The notes beneath the pieces are model-generated. The model saw only the letters and a program-made list of their open reading frames with translations. It made no database searches and was not told the DNA's origin. Positions 41,222-49,594 of a stretch of 64,000 bases of DNA are shown here, in pieces. The stretch lies in contig CAJPOT010000001.1 of NCBI GenBank assembly GCA_905372355.1, positions 171,998 through 235,997 of the forward strand, given 5' to 3'. The position numbers and the translations under genes are program-made. This DNA is from an uncultured Selenomonas sp. GTDB taxonomy: Bacteria; Bacillota; Negativicutes; Selenomonadales; Selenomonadaceae. Each line of letters starts with the position of its first letter. The first letter of the stretch is position 1.

Positions 41222-41626
41222 TCATGCTTTTACGCCGAGTTTCTGACGGAGTGCGCCCTGGAGAATTTGTGAAAAGTTGAGATGACGTTCTTTTGCGAGG
41301 GCGTCCATCCATGCGGGGATGGTGAGCGTTTTTTTCACAGCGCGACTGTCGATGCGGCGCAGATACTCGGCTTCGTCCCATGTGATGAGCGTTGTGAAGT
41401 CTCTGTCTTCCGTCTTGATGTCAGATGGATGGCTGGCAGGAGGAAACGGCATCTTGTCTTCTTTCAAGGTGTAGAGATACAGCCCGAGAGCGTCGGTTGC
41501 CATGCGAAGAGCTTCGTCAATGTCGTTTCCTTGCGTGTAGCAGCCGGGCAGATCGGGAAACGAGATTGAGTAGCCGCCGGCTTCCACTTCCGGGTGGAAG
41601 ACTGCGGTGTATGTTTTTTTTAACAT
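41222..41626 (-). CDS. hicB: HicB-family antitoxin
   Basis: A 134-residue protein. The N-terminal partial-RNase-H-like HicB fold reads YTAVFHPEVEAGGYSISFPDLPGC, followed by DEALRMATDALGLYL. The C-terminal DNA-binding part (LTIPAWMDALAKERHLNFSQ) is a ribbon-helix-helix. It neutralises HicA and represses the operon. The order here is hicA then hicB on the minus strand. Confidence 0.92.
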   Translation of the reverse strand: MLKKTYTAVFHPEVEAGGYSISFPDLPGCYTQGNDIDEALRMATDALGLYLYTLKEDKMPFPPASHPSDIKTEDRDFTTLITWDEAEYLRRIDSRAVKKTLTIPAWMDALAKERHLNFSQILQGALRQKLGVKA

Positions 41627-41662
41627 AGGGAATCACCTTCTGATAGATGAGAGTATGGAAAT

Positions 41663-41851
41663 CTACTTCAATCCCGCATCGTGCAGGATGTTGCTCAAGA
41701 TTCCCGGTTTCATATCTGTGTTGTGCAATGGCAGCACAATCAATTTTTTGATATCCTTGTGCTTGAGGATGTGATGGGAACCATGGATGCGCTCAATATA
41801 CCAACCGTTTTTCTTCAAGAGTTTGAGCAATTCTTTCGCTGTCGTTTTCAT
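41663..41851 (-). CDS. hicA: HicA-family mRNA interferase toxin
   Basis: A 62-residue double-stranded-RNA-binding-like toxin. The catalytic His lies in RIHGSHHILKH, the nucleotide-side helix is AKELLKLLKKNGW, and the C-terminus has PLHNTDMKPGILSNIL. HicA cleaves mRNA independently of the ribosome. The start at 41851 follows GGAGGTG; a longer frame to 41938 crosses the promoter. It precedes hicB by 36 nt. Confidence 0.92.
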   Translation of the reverse strand: MKTTAKELLKLLKKNGWYIERIHGSHHILKHKDIKKLIVLPLHNTDMKPGILSNILHDAGLK

Positions 41852-41866
41852 CACCTCCACGGAATT

Positions 41867-41895
41867 ATTATAATACATATTGATACGTAGGACAA
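41867..41895 (-). promoter_or_regulatory. Promoter of hicAB
   Basis: On the minus strand TTGTCC, 17-bp spacer, TATAAT. The spacer contains ATAC/GTAT-type partial symmetry that may hold the HicB operator. It lies back to back with the ctsR promoter. Confidence 0.75.
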
Positions 41896-41924
41896 CTGGA
41901 CAGTTCTGCTTTGCTGATTTCTCA

Positions 41925-41953
41925 TTGACAAAGGTCAAAAAGACAAATATAAT
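41925..41953 (+). promoter_or_regulatory. ctsR operon promoter with CtsR-like direct repeats
   Basis: TTGACA (41925-41930), 17-bp spacer, TATAAT (41948-41953). The spacer carries GACAAA, GGTCAAA and GACAAA in a row, resembling the GGTCAAA heptad repeats of CtsR operators, although the inter-repeat spacing is not the consensus three bases. The leader of about 180 nt includes repeat family 2. Confidence 0.7.
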
Positions 41954-41973
41954 GAAGAAAAATCAAATTGTCA

Positions 41974-42043
41974 AGGAATCGCTGATAAAATGAGGTTGCC
42001 CAGATGTGCGAAGATGGGGGGGCTGAATTTATCAGTGCTTCCT
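41974..42043 (+). repeat. Dispersed repeat family 2, short copy in the ctsR leader
   Basis: A 70-bp version: left end AGGAATCGCTGATAAA, right end complementary to AGGAAGCACTGATAAA, with about 93 bp of the interior missing relative to the 28.6-kb copy. As RNA, the ends would fold into a long hairpin about 100 nt before the ctsR start codon. Confidence 0.75.
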
Positions 42044-42140
42044 CAAATACCGTCTGTCGCCGTGCATATCCGGTAGCTTCATCTCGGCAGTGCGGGCGGG
42101 GCGGCAGTTCTTTCTATCCGTATTGAGGCAGGGTGATACT

Positions 42141-42590
42141 ATGAGCAGCAATATCGCTGATTTGATTGAGGAATATATCCTGCGGCAGTTGGCGGCACAG
42201 CAGGATGGCAAGGTGGAGCTTCGACGAACGGAGATCGCCGATAAGATCTCGTGTGCACCGTCGCAGATTTCGTATGTGCTCAACACGCGCTTCACGCAGG
42301 AGAAGGGCTTTACAGTCGAGTCACGGCGCGGTCTGGGCGGCTTCATTCGCATCGTGCAGGTGCCGCTGCAGAATCTTGTCTATCAGGACATGCTCAAAAA
42401 ATTGACGGAGGAGTCGGAACCGGAACTCGTGCAGTCGATGGTGCGCTATCTCGTGCAGCACGGCATGATTTCGACGCGCGAGGCGGCGCTCGTCATGCAG
42501 TCGGTGACGACGGCGTATGAGAAGCTCGAGCCGAAGGATCGCTTGAAGTTCATCCGATCCTTGCTTCTGACTTTGGAAAAATTCTCGTGA
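42141..42590 (+). CDS. ctsR: Class III heat-shock repressor CtsR
   Basis: A 149-residue repressor of clp genes. The N-terminal winged helix starts SSNIADLIEEYILRQL, continues RTEIADKISCAPSQISYVL and ends in the Gly-rich wing RRGLGGFIRI that reads the operator. The C-terminal helical domain is the dimer and McsB-interaction part. The ATG at 42141 follows GAGGCAGGG. It is first in ctsR-mcsA-mcsB-clpC-radA and is expected to repress its own promoter. Confidence 0.95.
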   Translation: MSSNIADLIEEYILRQLAAQQDGKVELRRTEIADKISCAPSQISYVLNTRFTQEKGFTVESRRGLGGFIRIVQVPLQNLVYQDMLKKLTEESEPELVQSMVRYLVQHGMISTREAALVMQSVTTAYEKLEPKDRLKFIRSLLLTLEKFS

Positions 42591-42602
42591 GGGGGGAAAC
42601 GG

Positions 42603-43235
42603 ATGCTTTGTGATGACTGCAAGAAGAATGAGGCGCGCGTGCATTTCGTCGTGCTGAAGAACGACGGCACGACGGAGATGCACCTCTGCCGCGATTGCGC
42701 GGCGCGTTACAGCAAGACGATGGCGGGCATGAGCGGCGAGGACTACTCGATCAACGATTTTATACGGGGCGTGATCCAGCGCATGCCCGATCCGTCGGCG
42801 AACGCAGAAGAGCAAGAGAGCGAGCAGGAGGAGAAGCCGACAGAAGAGGAAGCGTCCTTCACATGCCCGAACTGCGGTATGAGCTATCGCGACTTCGCCC
42901 AGCAGGGAAAGATCGGCTGCAGCGTCTGCTACGATACGTTCCGCGAGGAACTGACGCCGCTCCTGCTGCGCATCCACGGCGCGGGGAATCATCGCGGCAA
43001 GATACCGAAGCGGGCGGGCGGCACGCTTGCGCTCAAACAGCGCATTGACCTCCTTCGCGCACGGCAGGAACGTGCCGTGGCGAAGGAGGAGTACGAGAAA
43101 GCGGCCGAGTATCGCGACGAGATCCGCGCACTCGCCGTGCAGCTTGCCGCGCAGGAAAGGGAAAAGGCGCAGGAAGACGCTTCAGCGCCTTCCTCGGCAG
43201 AGGACAGGAAAGAAGTCGAAGGAGGCGAGGCGTGA
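42603..43235 (+). CDS. mcsA: McsA, zinc-binding activator of the protein arginine kinase
   Basis: A 210-residue protein with two zinc-binding CxxC pairs (MLCDDCKKNEA..LCRDCA, and FTCPNCG..GCSVCYDTF) and a C-terminal UVR motif (RQERAVAKEEYEKAAEYRDEI). McsA activates McsB and CtsR inactivation. The stop overlaps the mcsB start (TGATG). Confidence 0.95.
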   Translation: MLCDDCKKNEARVHFVVLKNDGTTEMHLCRDCAARYSKTMAGMSGEDYSINDFIRGVIQRMPDPSANAEEQESEQEEKPTEEEASFTCPNCGMSYRDFAQQGKIGCSVCYDTFREELTPLLLRIHGAGNHRGKIPKRAGGTLALKQRIDLLRARQERAVAKEEYEKAAEYRDEIRALAVQLAAQEREKAQEDASAPSSAEDRKEVEGGEA

Positions 43236-44302
43236 TGGCGAAGCAGGAACTCTTCACAGGCTCTCATCTCGCATGGCTCGCAGCGGACGGCACGGACAGC
43301 GACGTTGTCTTGGCGAGCCGCGTCTGCCTCTCGCGAAATCTGCACGAAGTTCCCTTCCCCAACCGCGCGGATCTCGTCCGGCTCGCTGAGACGGAAGGAA
43401 GTATTGCCGCCGTGCTCGGCGACGTGGAGGAGGCGCTCGAAGAGCCGTTCGACCGCGTCGAACTCGCGAAGAGCACGGCGCTTGAGCAGAACGTGCTTTG
43501 GGAGAAGCATCTCGTCAGCCGCCAGCTGCTCAAGAATCCTGCCCATCGCAGCGCCTATATCAGCAACGACCGCTCCATGAGCATCCTGGTCAACGGGGAG
43601 AACCATCTGCGCATCCAGGCGATGGCGGCGGGATTCGACCTCAAGTCGCCGTACGACAGGGCGTCGCGCGTTGACGACGTCTTTGAGGCGAAGCTCGACT
43701 TCGCCTTCGACGAGAAGCTCGGCTATCTGACGAGCTGTCCGACGGATCTCGGCACGGGGCTTCGCGCGTCGGTCATGCTCCATCTGCCGGGGCTCGTCTA
43801 CACGGAGAACATCGGCAACATCCTCAACATATCGCCGCAGATCGGGCTTTCCATGAGCGCTATGTACGGTGAGGGAGCGGAGTCTGCGGGCAATTTGTTC
43901 GCCGTCGCGAACAAATTGTCATTGGGGCTGACGGAGCGCGAGCTTTGCGACAATCTGCGCATCTCGGTCGGTGAAATTGTAGAGCAGGAGCGTCGCGCGA
44001 GAAAGGCTCTGCTGCTCTACGAAAAAGATCGCATCGAGGACGAGGTCTGGCGCGCCTACGGCGTGCTGCACTACGCGCGCGCCCTGGGCGACGCCGAGAC
44101 GCTCGCCATCTTGAGCCGCGTGCGCCTCGGCGTCGACCTCGGCTTCATCGAGGGACTGGCGTCGAGCGTCTTCGGTGATATTTTGATTGCGAGCCGGGCA
44201 AATTATCTTTGCTCTCTGGCAGGAAATGAGAACATGTCGAAGAATGAAATAGACAGGAAGAGGGCGGAAGTCGTCCGCCGAATTTTGGAAACTGCGGCAT
44301 GA
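43235..44302 (+). CDS. mcsB: Protein arginine kinase McsB
   Basis: A 355-residue ATP:guanido phosphotransferase-like enzyme that phosphorylates arginines and marks proteins for ClpCP. Nucleotide-site arginines lie in VLASRVCLSRNLHEVPFP; NDRSMSILVNGENHLRIQAM is the catalytic-loop region; TSCPTDLGTGLRASVMLHLPGL is a strong family signature. ATG 43235 is preferred to GTG 43232. About 114 bp with no visible promoter separate it from clpC. Confidence 0.95.
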   Translation: MAKQELFTGSHLAWLAADGTDSDVVLASRVCLSRNLHEVPFPNRADLVRLAETEGSIAAVLGDVEEALEEPFDRVELAKSTALEQNVLWEKHLVSRQLLKNPAHRSAYISNDRSMSILVNGENHLRIQAMAAGFDLKSPYDRASRVDDVFEAKLDFAFDEKLGYLTSCPTDLGTGLRASVMLHLPGLVYTENIGNILNISPQIGLSMSAMYGEGAESAGNLFAVANKLSLGLTERELCDNLRISVGEIVEQERRARKALLLYEKDRIEDEVWRAYGVLHYARALGDAETLAILSRVRLGVDLGFIEGLASSVFGDILIASRANYLCSLAGNENMSKNEIDRKRAEVVRRILETAA

Positions 44303-44416
44303 GCTGCGGGAAACTTTCCGCTGCACTTTACGGCGGATCCATGGGGGCACGGCGAGGGATTCTTTCCGAATCGCTCGATCGATCGGTGCTTCCTTTGACA
44401 TAAAGGTGGAATTTTT

Positions 44417-46933
44417 ATGACGAACCGCTTTACGGGTCGTGCGCTCAAGGTGCTGGAATTCGCTCAGTACGAAGCGCAGGAGCTGGAGCAGAACTTCATC
44501 GGTACGGAGCACATCCTCCTCGGGCTTCTGCACGAGGGGGAGGGCATTGCAGCGCGCGCACTGCGCTCTTTGGGACTCGATTTCGGTCATGTGCGCACGC
44601 GCGTCGAAGATATGCTCGGCGGACGCGAGATGGAGGAGCGGCGCGCATCGTATTACACGGATCGCGCCAAGCGCGTGATGGAGCTTGCCGTCGAAGAGGC
44701 GCGCTCCTTCGGGCACAATTACATCGGCACGGAGCACATTCTCCTCGGGCTTATCCGCGAGAATGAAGGCGTGGCGGCGCACGTCCTGATCTCGCTCGGC
44801 GCCGATCTCGACATCGTGCGTGCGACGGTCATCGACATGCTCGGCGGCACGCACGAGAGCGCCGAGCTTCCCGCGCCCGATCGCCGCCGCCGCGCCGCGC
44901 CCGCGCAGGGAGAGGCCGCTGCGGGCACGCCGCTCCTCGACAAGTACGGCAGGGACATCAATCGGATGGCGCGGGAGGGCAAGCTCGACCCCGTCATCGG
45001 CAGGGAGAAGGAGATCGAGCGCGTCGTGCAGATTTTGTCGCGGCGCACGAAGAACAATCCGATCCTCATCGGCGAGCCGGGCGTCGGCAAGACGGCAGTC
45101 GCGGAAGGGCTTGCCGCACGCATCGCCACGGGCGCTGTGCCGCGCCTTCTGCAGCAAAAGCGCATCGTGTCGCTGCCGATGGCAGGACTCGTGGCGGGCG
45201 CGAAGTACCGCGGCGAGTTTGAGGAACGCTTGAAGGGCATCATCGACGAGGTCATGAAGAGCGGCAATGTGATCCTCTTCATCGACGAGATGCACACGCT
45301 CATCGGCGCGGGCGCAGCGGAAGGATCGCTCGATGCCGCGAACATCTTGAAGCCGCCCCTTTCGCGCGGCGAGGTGCAGATCATCGGCGCGACGACGCTG
45401 AAGGAGTACAAGAAGTATTTCGAGAAGGATTCGGCGCTGGAGCGGCGTTTCCAAAGCATCCTCGTCGAGGAGCCGACGACGGAGGAGGCGGAGAAGATCC
45501 TCCACGGACTGCGCCCGAAGTACGAGGCGTTTCACCACGCGAAGATTCGGGACGAGGCCTTGAAGGCGGCGGTGCGCCTGTCGCATCGCTACATTCCCGA
45601 CCGCTGTCTGCCCGACAAGGCGATCGATCTCATGGACGAGGCGGCGTCGAAGTCGCGCATGAAAACCGTTGTTCTGCCGACGTCCATCAAGCGTTTGGAA
45701 GAGCGTCTGAAGAAGCTCGGCGTCGAGAAGGACACGGCGATCAAACTGCAGGACTACGAGCGCGCGGCGGCCCTGCGCGATGAGGAAAGTGCGCTCAAAG
45801 AGGATCTTGCCGCTGCCAAGGAACGCTGGCAGGAGCGCGAGATGAAGGAGGTCACGGTCACGGCGGACGACATCGCCGATGCCGTCGGGCTTTGGACGGG
45901 CATCCCCGTGAAGGACATCGCCGCGAAGGAGTCGGAGCGCCTGCTTCATCTTGAGCAGATTCTGACAGCGCACGTCGTGGGACAGGAAGAGGCCGTGACG
46001 GCGGTCGCCAAGGCGGTGCGCCGCGCACGCGCGGGACTTAAAGACCCGAAGCGCCCCATCGGCTCGTTCCTCTTCCTCGGCTCGACGGGCGTCGGCAAGA
46101 CGGAACTCGCGCGCGCCTTGGCGGAATCGCTCTTCGGCACGGAGGAAGCCATCGTGCGCTTCGACATGTCCGAATACATGGAAAAGCATACGGTGTCGAA
46201 GCTTGTCGGCGCCCCTCCGGGCTATGTGGGCTATGAGGAGGGCGGCCAGCTGACGGAGGCCGTGCGCCGCCACCCGTATTCGATCATCCTGCTCGATGAG
46301 GTGGAGAAGGCGCACCCCGACCTCTTCAACGTGCTGCTGCAGGTCTTGGACGACGGGCGCCTGACGGATGCGCAGGGGCGCACGGTCGACTGCAAGAACA
46401 CGGTCATCATCATGACTTCGAACGCGGGCGCCGACTATCTCAAGCAGTCGACGTCGCTCGGCTTCACCGCGGGGGTGCAGACGCTCGGCGACGCTTACGA
46501 AAAGGGAAAATCGCGCGTCTTTGAGGAGGTCAAGCGCGTCTTTCGTCCCGAGTTTTTGAACCGCGTCGACGAGATGCTCGTCTTCCGTCCGCTCGGCAAG
46601 GAAGAACTGACGAAGATCGTCGACATCATGCTGCGCGAAGTCGAGGCTCGTCTGTCGGAAAAAGGCATGGCGCTTGAGGTCAGCCCCGCGGCGAAGTCGA
46701 AGCTCGTCGAAAACGGCACGGATTTCAAGTACGGGGCACGTCCACTGAAGCGTGCGATCCGGAAGCTCGTCGAGGACGAGATCGCCGAAAGGCTCTTGAA
46801 GGGCGATTTTGGACGTGGCGATACGATCTACGTCAAGAAGGTCGGCGACCGGCTTGATTTTGTCAGGAAACAGCCGAAGGACGCGGCGAAGGCGAAGAAG
46901 GAGAAGGCGCTTCGTGCGGGCGCAGCGCAATAA
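44417..46933 (+). CDS. clpC: AAA+ unfoldase ClpC
   Basis: An 838-residue Hsp100 protein. Two Clp_N repeats (FIGTEHILLGLL and YIGTEHILLGLI) lie in the first 150 residues. The first AAA+ module has Walker A GEPGVGKT from residue 219. The middle region (about 430-470) carries the UVR-like YERAAALRDEESALKED. The second module has GSTGVGKTELA from residue 555. ClpC works with ClpP and, through McsB, degrades arginine-phosphorylated proteins. ATG follows AAAGGTGG. Confidence 0.96.
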   Translation: MTNRFTGRALKVLEFAQYEAQELEQNFIGTEHILLGLLHEGEGIAARALRSLGLDFGHVRTRVEDMLGGREMEERRASYYTDRAKRVMELAVEEARSFGHNYIGTEHILLGLIRENEGVAAHVLISLGADLDIVRATVIDMLGGTHESAELPAPDRRRRAAPAQGEAAAGTPLLDKYGRDINRMAREGKLDPVIGREKEIERVVQILSRRTKNNPILIGEPGVGKTAVAEGLAARIATGAVPRLLQQKRIVSLPMAGLVAGAKYRGEFEERLKGIIDEVMKSGNVILFIDEMHTLIGAGAAEGSLDAANILKPPLSRGEVQIIGATTLKEYKKYFEKDSALERRFQSILVEEPTTEEAEKILHGLRPKYEAFHHAKIRDEALKAAVRLSHRYIPDRCLPDKAIDLMDEAASKSRMKTVVLPTSIKRLEERLKKLGVEKDTAIKLQDYERAAALRDEESALKEDLAAAKERWQEREMKEVTVTADDIADAVGLWTGIPVKDIAAKESERLLHLEQILTAHVVGQEEAVTAVAKAVRRARAGLKDPKRPIGSFLFLGSTGVGKTELARALAESLFGTEEAIVRFDMSEYMEKHTVSKLVGAPPGYVGYEEGGQLTEAVRRHPYSIILLDEVEKAHPDLFNVLLQVLDDGRLTDAQGRTVDCKNTVIIMTSNAGADYLKQSTSLGFTAGVQTLGDAYEKGKSRVFEEVKRVFRPEFLNRVDEMLVFRPLGKEELTKIVDIMLREVEARLSEKGMALEVSPAAKSKLVENGTDFKYGARPLKRAIRKLVEDEIAERLLKGDFGRGDTIYVKKVGDRLDFVRKQPKDAAKAKKEKALRAGAAQ

Positions 46934-46967
46934 GCTTGCGCCGGACGGAGCAGCCTCTGTCTGGAAC

Positions 46968-47063
46968 ATGCTCGTCAATGCGGCGTGGGCGCCTATCTGG
47001 CTTGTCCGTTCGCTGTTGCGCTTTCTGCGGCGCTCGCTGATGAAGCGCGGAAAGGCGGAATGA
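46968..47063 (+). CDS. Possible 31-residue basic peptide between clpC and radA
   Basis: A short frame, MLVNAAWAPIWLVRSLLRF, followed by RRSLMKRGKAE: hydrophobic then strongly basic. Its stop overlaps the radA start codon as ATGA, the coupling seen at other junctions in this window. The Shine-Dalgarno is weak and the sequence may only be a spacer. I keep it as a low-confidence gene. Confidence 0.3.
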   Translation: MLVNAAWAPIWLVRSLLRFLRRSLMKRGKAE

Positions 47064-48439
47064 ATTTGGCGAAGAAGAAAAAGACGGCGTTCGTCTGTCA
47101 GGCGTGCGGCTACGATACGTCCAAGTGGGTGGGAAAGTGCCCGGGCTGCGGCGCGTGGAACACGCTCGTCGAGGAGACGGTCGCGCCTGAATCGGCTGAG
47201 GGCGGTCTGCGCCTCGGGCTTTCCGACGGCGCGCGTCCCGTCGCTGTCGGCGATGTCGCAGTCGAGGACATGCCGCGTTTCTTGACGGGATCGGGAGAGC
47301 TTGACCGCGTCTTGGGCGGCGGCGTGATTCCCGGCTCGATGGTCTTGATCGTCGGCGATCCGGGCGTCGGCAAGTCGAGCCTCACACTTCGCGTGGCGGC
47401 TGAGATCGCACGGGGAGGAAAGCGCGTGCTCTATGTGACGGGCGAGGAGAGCACGCGCCAGGTGCGCATGCGGGCTGACCGCCTCGGTGCGATTGCCGAC
47501 GATCTCTTCGTCGTCAGCGAGACGAACCTTGAGCGCATCACAGTGCACATCGAGACGGTCAAGCCGGAACTTCTCGTCATCGACTCTATCCAGACGATCT
47601 TTCGCCCCGATGTGACGAGTGCGCCGGGCAGCGTCAGCCAGGTGCGCGAGTGCAGCGTCGAGCTTCTGCGCCTTGCGAAGACGTATGGCATCGCCGCCTT
47701 TGTCGTCGGTCATGTCACGAAAGACGGCACGCTCGCGGGGCCGCGCGTCCTTGAGCACATCGTCGATACCGTGCTCTACTTTGAGGGCGAGCGAAACGCG
47801 CAGTTTCGCATCCTGCGCGCCGTCAAGAATCGCTTCGGCAGCACGAACGAGCTTGGCCTCTTCGAGATGTGCGACACGGGGCTTGCCGACGTGCCCGACG
47901 CTTCGAAGCTCTTTCTGTCCGACCGCGAGCCGGACAGCGGCACGGTCGTCGTGCCGACGGTCGAGGGAACGCGCCCCCTTCTCGTCGAGATTCAATCGCT
48001 TGTCGCCGAGACGCCTTACATGCCGCCGAGGCGCACGGCGGACTCGGTCGACGTCAAGCGCATCCAGCTTCTCTTGGCCGTCCTCGAAAAGCGCGTCAAG
48101 CTTCCCATCGGCGCATGCGACGTCTACGTCAAGGTCGCGGGCGGCATCAAGATCGACGAGCCTGCCGCAGACCTCGGCCTGTGCGTCGCCATGGCGTCGT
48201 CGCTCGCCAACCGCCTCGTGCGTCCGAAGGCGATCGTCTTCGGCGAAGTCGGCCTGTCGGGTGAGATCCGTGCCGTCAGCCAGGCCGACGTGCGCTTGAA
48301 GGAAGCCGCCAAGCTCGGCTTTCGCGCCGCCATCCTGCCGCAGAAGAACGCCGAGCGCCTCAAGAACATAAAGGGCATCGACCTCTTCAGCGCGGCGACG
48401 CTCGCGGAAGCATTGCGTCTCGCCATGCCGAGGGAGTGA
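47060..48439 (+). CDS. radA: DNA repair ATPase RadA/Sms
   Basis: A 459-residue protein: N-terminal zinc finger (CQACGYDTSKWVGKCPGCGAW), RecA-like core with Walker A GDPGVGKSS and the RadA-specific KNRFGSTNELG motif, and a C-terminal Lon-like domain (ADLGLCVAMASSLANR). RadA processes recombination intermediates through branch migration. Its position after clpC is the common Firmicute arrangement. Confidence 0.95.
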   Translation: MNLAKKKKTAFVCQACGYDTSKWVGKCPGCGAWNTLVEETVAPESAEGGLRLGLSDGARPVAVGDVAVEDMPRFLTGSGELDRVLGGGVIPGSMVLIVGDPGVGKSSLTLRVAAEIARGGKRVLYVTGEESTRQVRMRADRLGAIADDLFVVSETNLERITVHIETVKPELLVIDSIQTIFRPDVTSAPGSVSQVRECSVELLRLAKTYGIAAFVVGHVTKDGTLAGPRVLEHIVDTVLYFEGERNAQFRILRAVKNRFGSTNELGLFEMCDTGLADVPDASKLFLSDREPDSGTVVVPTVEGTRPLLVEIQSLVAETPYMPPRRTADSVDVKRIQLLLAVLEKRVKLPIGACDVYVKVAGGIKIDEPAADLGLCVAMASSLANRLVRPKAIVFGEVGLSGEIRAVSQADVRLKEAAKLGFRAAILPQKNAERLKNIKGIDLFSAATLAEALRLAMPRE

Positions 48440-48467
48440 ATAGGGAAAAGACTTCCACTTAAATTGT

Positions 48468-48495
48468 TTGCAGGCAGTACAATCTGTGTTATAAT
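48468..48495 (+). promoter_or_regulatory. Promoter upstream of the amino-acid ABC operon, followed by a hairpin
   Basis: TTGCAG (48468-48473), 16-bp spacer, TATAAT (48490-48495). A compact hairpin AGCTCGGG-TCAT-CCCGAGCT (48513-48532) with TCTTT follows about 12 nt after the expected start of transcription, as in the fumC leader. Confidence 0.6.
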
Positions 48496-48512
48496 GTTAC
48501 ACGATGCGAGAG

Positions 48513-48536
48513 AGCTCGGGTCATCCCGAGCTTCTT
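48513..48536 (+). terminator. Leader terminator/attenuator before the ABC operon
   Basis: The AGCTCGGG/CCCGAGCT stem has a four-base loop and is followed by TCTTTATG. It probably ends radA read-through or attenuates the ABC operon. Confidence 0.6.
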
Positions 48537-48545
48537 TATGTTGCT

Positions 48546-48656
48546 TTTACCATGAAAATCCAAGAGGTCAAGCCCGGAGGGCGCAGAGCGAGTGGCTTTT
48601 TCATGTAAGGGCGGCGCACAATGTCCACGAAGTGGACGTTTGTGCGTGTAGTTTAC
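48546..48656 (+). repeat. Dispersed repeat family 1, copy C (diverged)
   Basis: The outer stem is GAAAA/TTTTC where copies E and F have GAAGCC/GGCTTC, a compensatory pair of changes. The 3' hairpin GTCCAC-GAA-GTGGAC flanked by GCACAA/TTGTGC is intact. The peptide frame is lost. It lies in direct tandem with copy D. Confidence 0.88.
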
Positions 48657-48759
48657 CATGAAACCCCAAGAGGTCAAGCCGAAGGCGCAGATCGATTGGC
48701 TAGGTTTCTGTAAGGGCGGCGCACAATGTCCACGAAGTGGACGTTTGTGCGTGTAGTTC
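48652..48759 (+). repeat. Dispersed repeat family 1, copy D
   Basis: A full copy. The outer stem GAAACC/GGTTTC is again covarying with E/F. A 32-codon frame (48658-48756) begins MKPQEVKPKAQIDWLGF and ends CPRSGRLCV. It ends 34 nt before the start of the ABC-transporter lipoprotein gene. Confidence 0.88.
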
Positions 48760-48793
48760 ATAGAGTGTTTATTTTTAGGAGGGAGATTCTTTC

Positions 48794-49573
48794 ATGAAGA
48801 TGAAGAAAATGCTGCTCGGCGCTGTCGGACTTCTGGCTGCGGCTTCTTTCGCCGTTGCGGGCTGCGGCGGCTCGGGGGATTCGGGTTCGGCGTCGAAGAC
48901 GCTGCGCGTTGGCACGAATGCGGACTTCGCGCCTTTCGAATTCCAAGGTGAGAACGGCAAGGAGTACGAGGGTTTCGACATGGATCTCGCGCGTGCCGTG
49001 GCAGAAGAGATGGGCATGACGGCGGAGATCCAGAACATCAATTTTGACGGCTTGATTCCGGCACTCGTGTCGAAGAACATCGACATCGCGATCTCGGGCA
49101 TGACGATCAACGACGAGCGCAAGAAGAACGTGCTCTTCTCGGAGCCTTACTATCAGTCGGGTCTGACGATCGTCGTCAAGAAGGACAACACAGACATCAA
49201 CGGCTTCAAGGATCTCGCGGGCAAGACGGTCGCCGTGCAGATCGGCACGACGAGTGCGAAGGAAGTCAAGAAGAATCCGGACATCCAGGTCAAGGAGCTG
49301 AACAGCTCGGCAGACACCTTCCTTGAGCTGAAGGCGGGCGGCGTGCAGGCTGTCGTCAACGATCGCCCGGTCAACGACTATTACATCGCCAAGAGCGGCG
49401 AGAAGGACGTGCGCGTCGTCAACGAGCTTCTGACCTCCGAGGACTACGGCATCGCCATGGCGAAGGACAATCAGGAACTGCAGAAGAAGGTCGACGAAGC
49501 CTTGAAGAAGCTCAAGGAAAATGGCAAGTACGACGAGATTTACAAGAAGTGGTTCGGGCAGAAGGCCGAGTGA
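48794..49573 (+). CDS. Polar amino-acid ABC transporter substrate-binding lipoprotein (GlnH-like)
   Basis: A 259-residue family 3 binding protein. A lipoprotein signal (LLAAASFAVAGCGG, lipobox with Cys) is followed by LRVGTNADFAPFEFQ, GFDMDLARAVAEEMGM and the ligand-site sequence DIAISGMTINDERKK. Glutamine, other polar amino acids or cystine are plausible ligands. It is first of a three-gene operon with permease and ATPase. Confidence 0.92.
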   Translation: MKMKKMLLGAVGLLAAASFAVAGCGGSGDSGSASKTLRVGTNADFAPFEFQGENGKEYEGFDMDLARAVAEEMGMTAEIQNINFDGLIPALVSKNIDIAISGMTINDERKKNVLFSEPYYQSGLTIVVKKDNTDINGFKDLAGKTVAVQIGTTSAKEVKKNPDIQVKELNSSADTFLELKAGGVQAVVNDRPVNDYYIAKSGEKDVRVVNELLTSEDYGIAMAKDNQELQKKVDEALKKLKENGKYDEIYKKWFGQKAE

Positions 49574-49594
49574 GGACAGTCGTGAGGTGCAGGC

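Noticed and set aside
43919..47995. A 1358-codon minus-strand open frame opposite mcsB, clpC and radA
   Set aside because: It is an antisense shadow of real genes in high-G+C DNA: Arg/His/Asp-rich, no domain motif, no ribosome-binding site. The same holds for the long minus-strand frames at 1953-3935, 5509-7308, 9137-11515 and 60559-63657.
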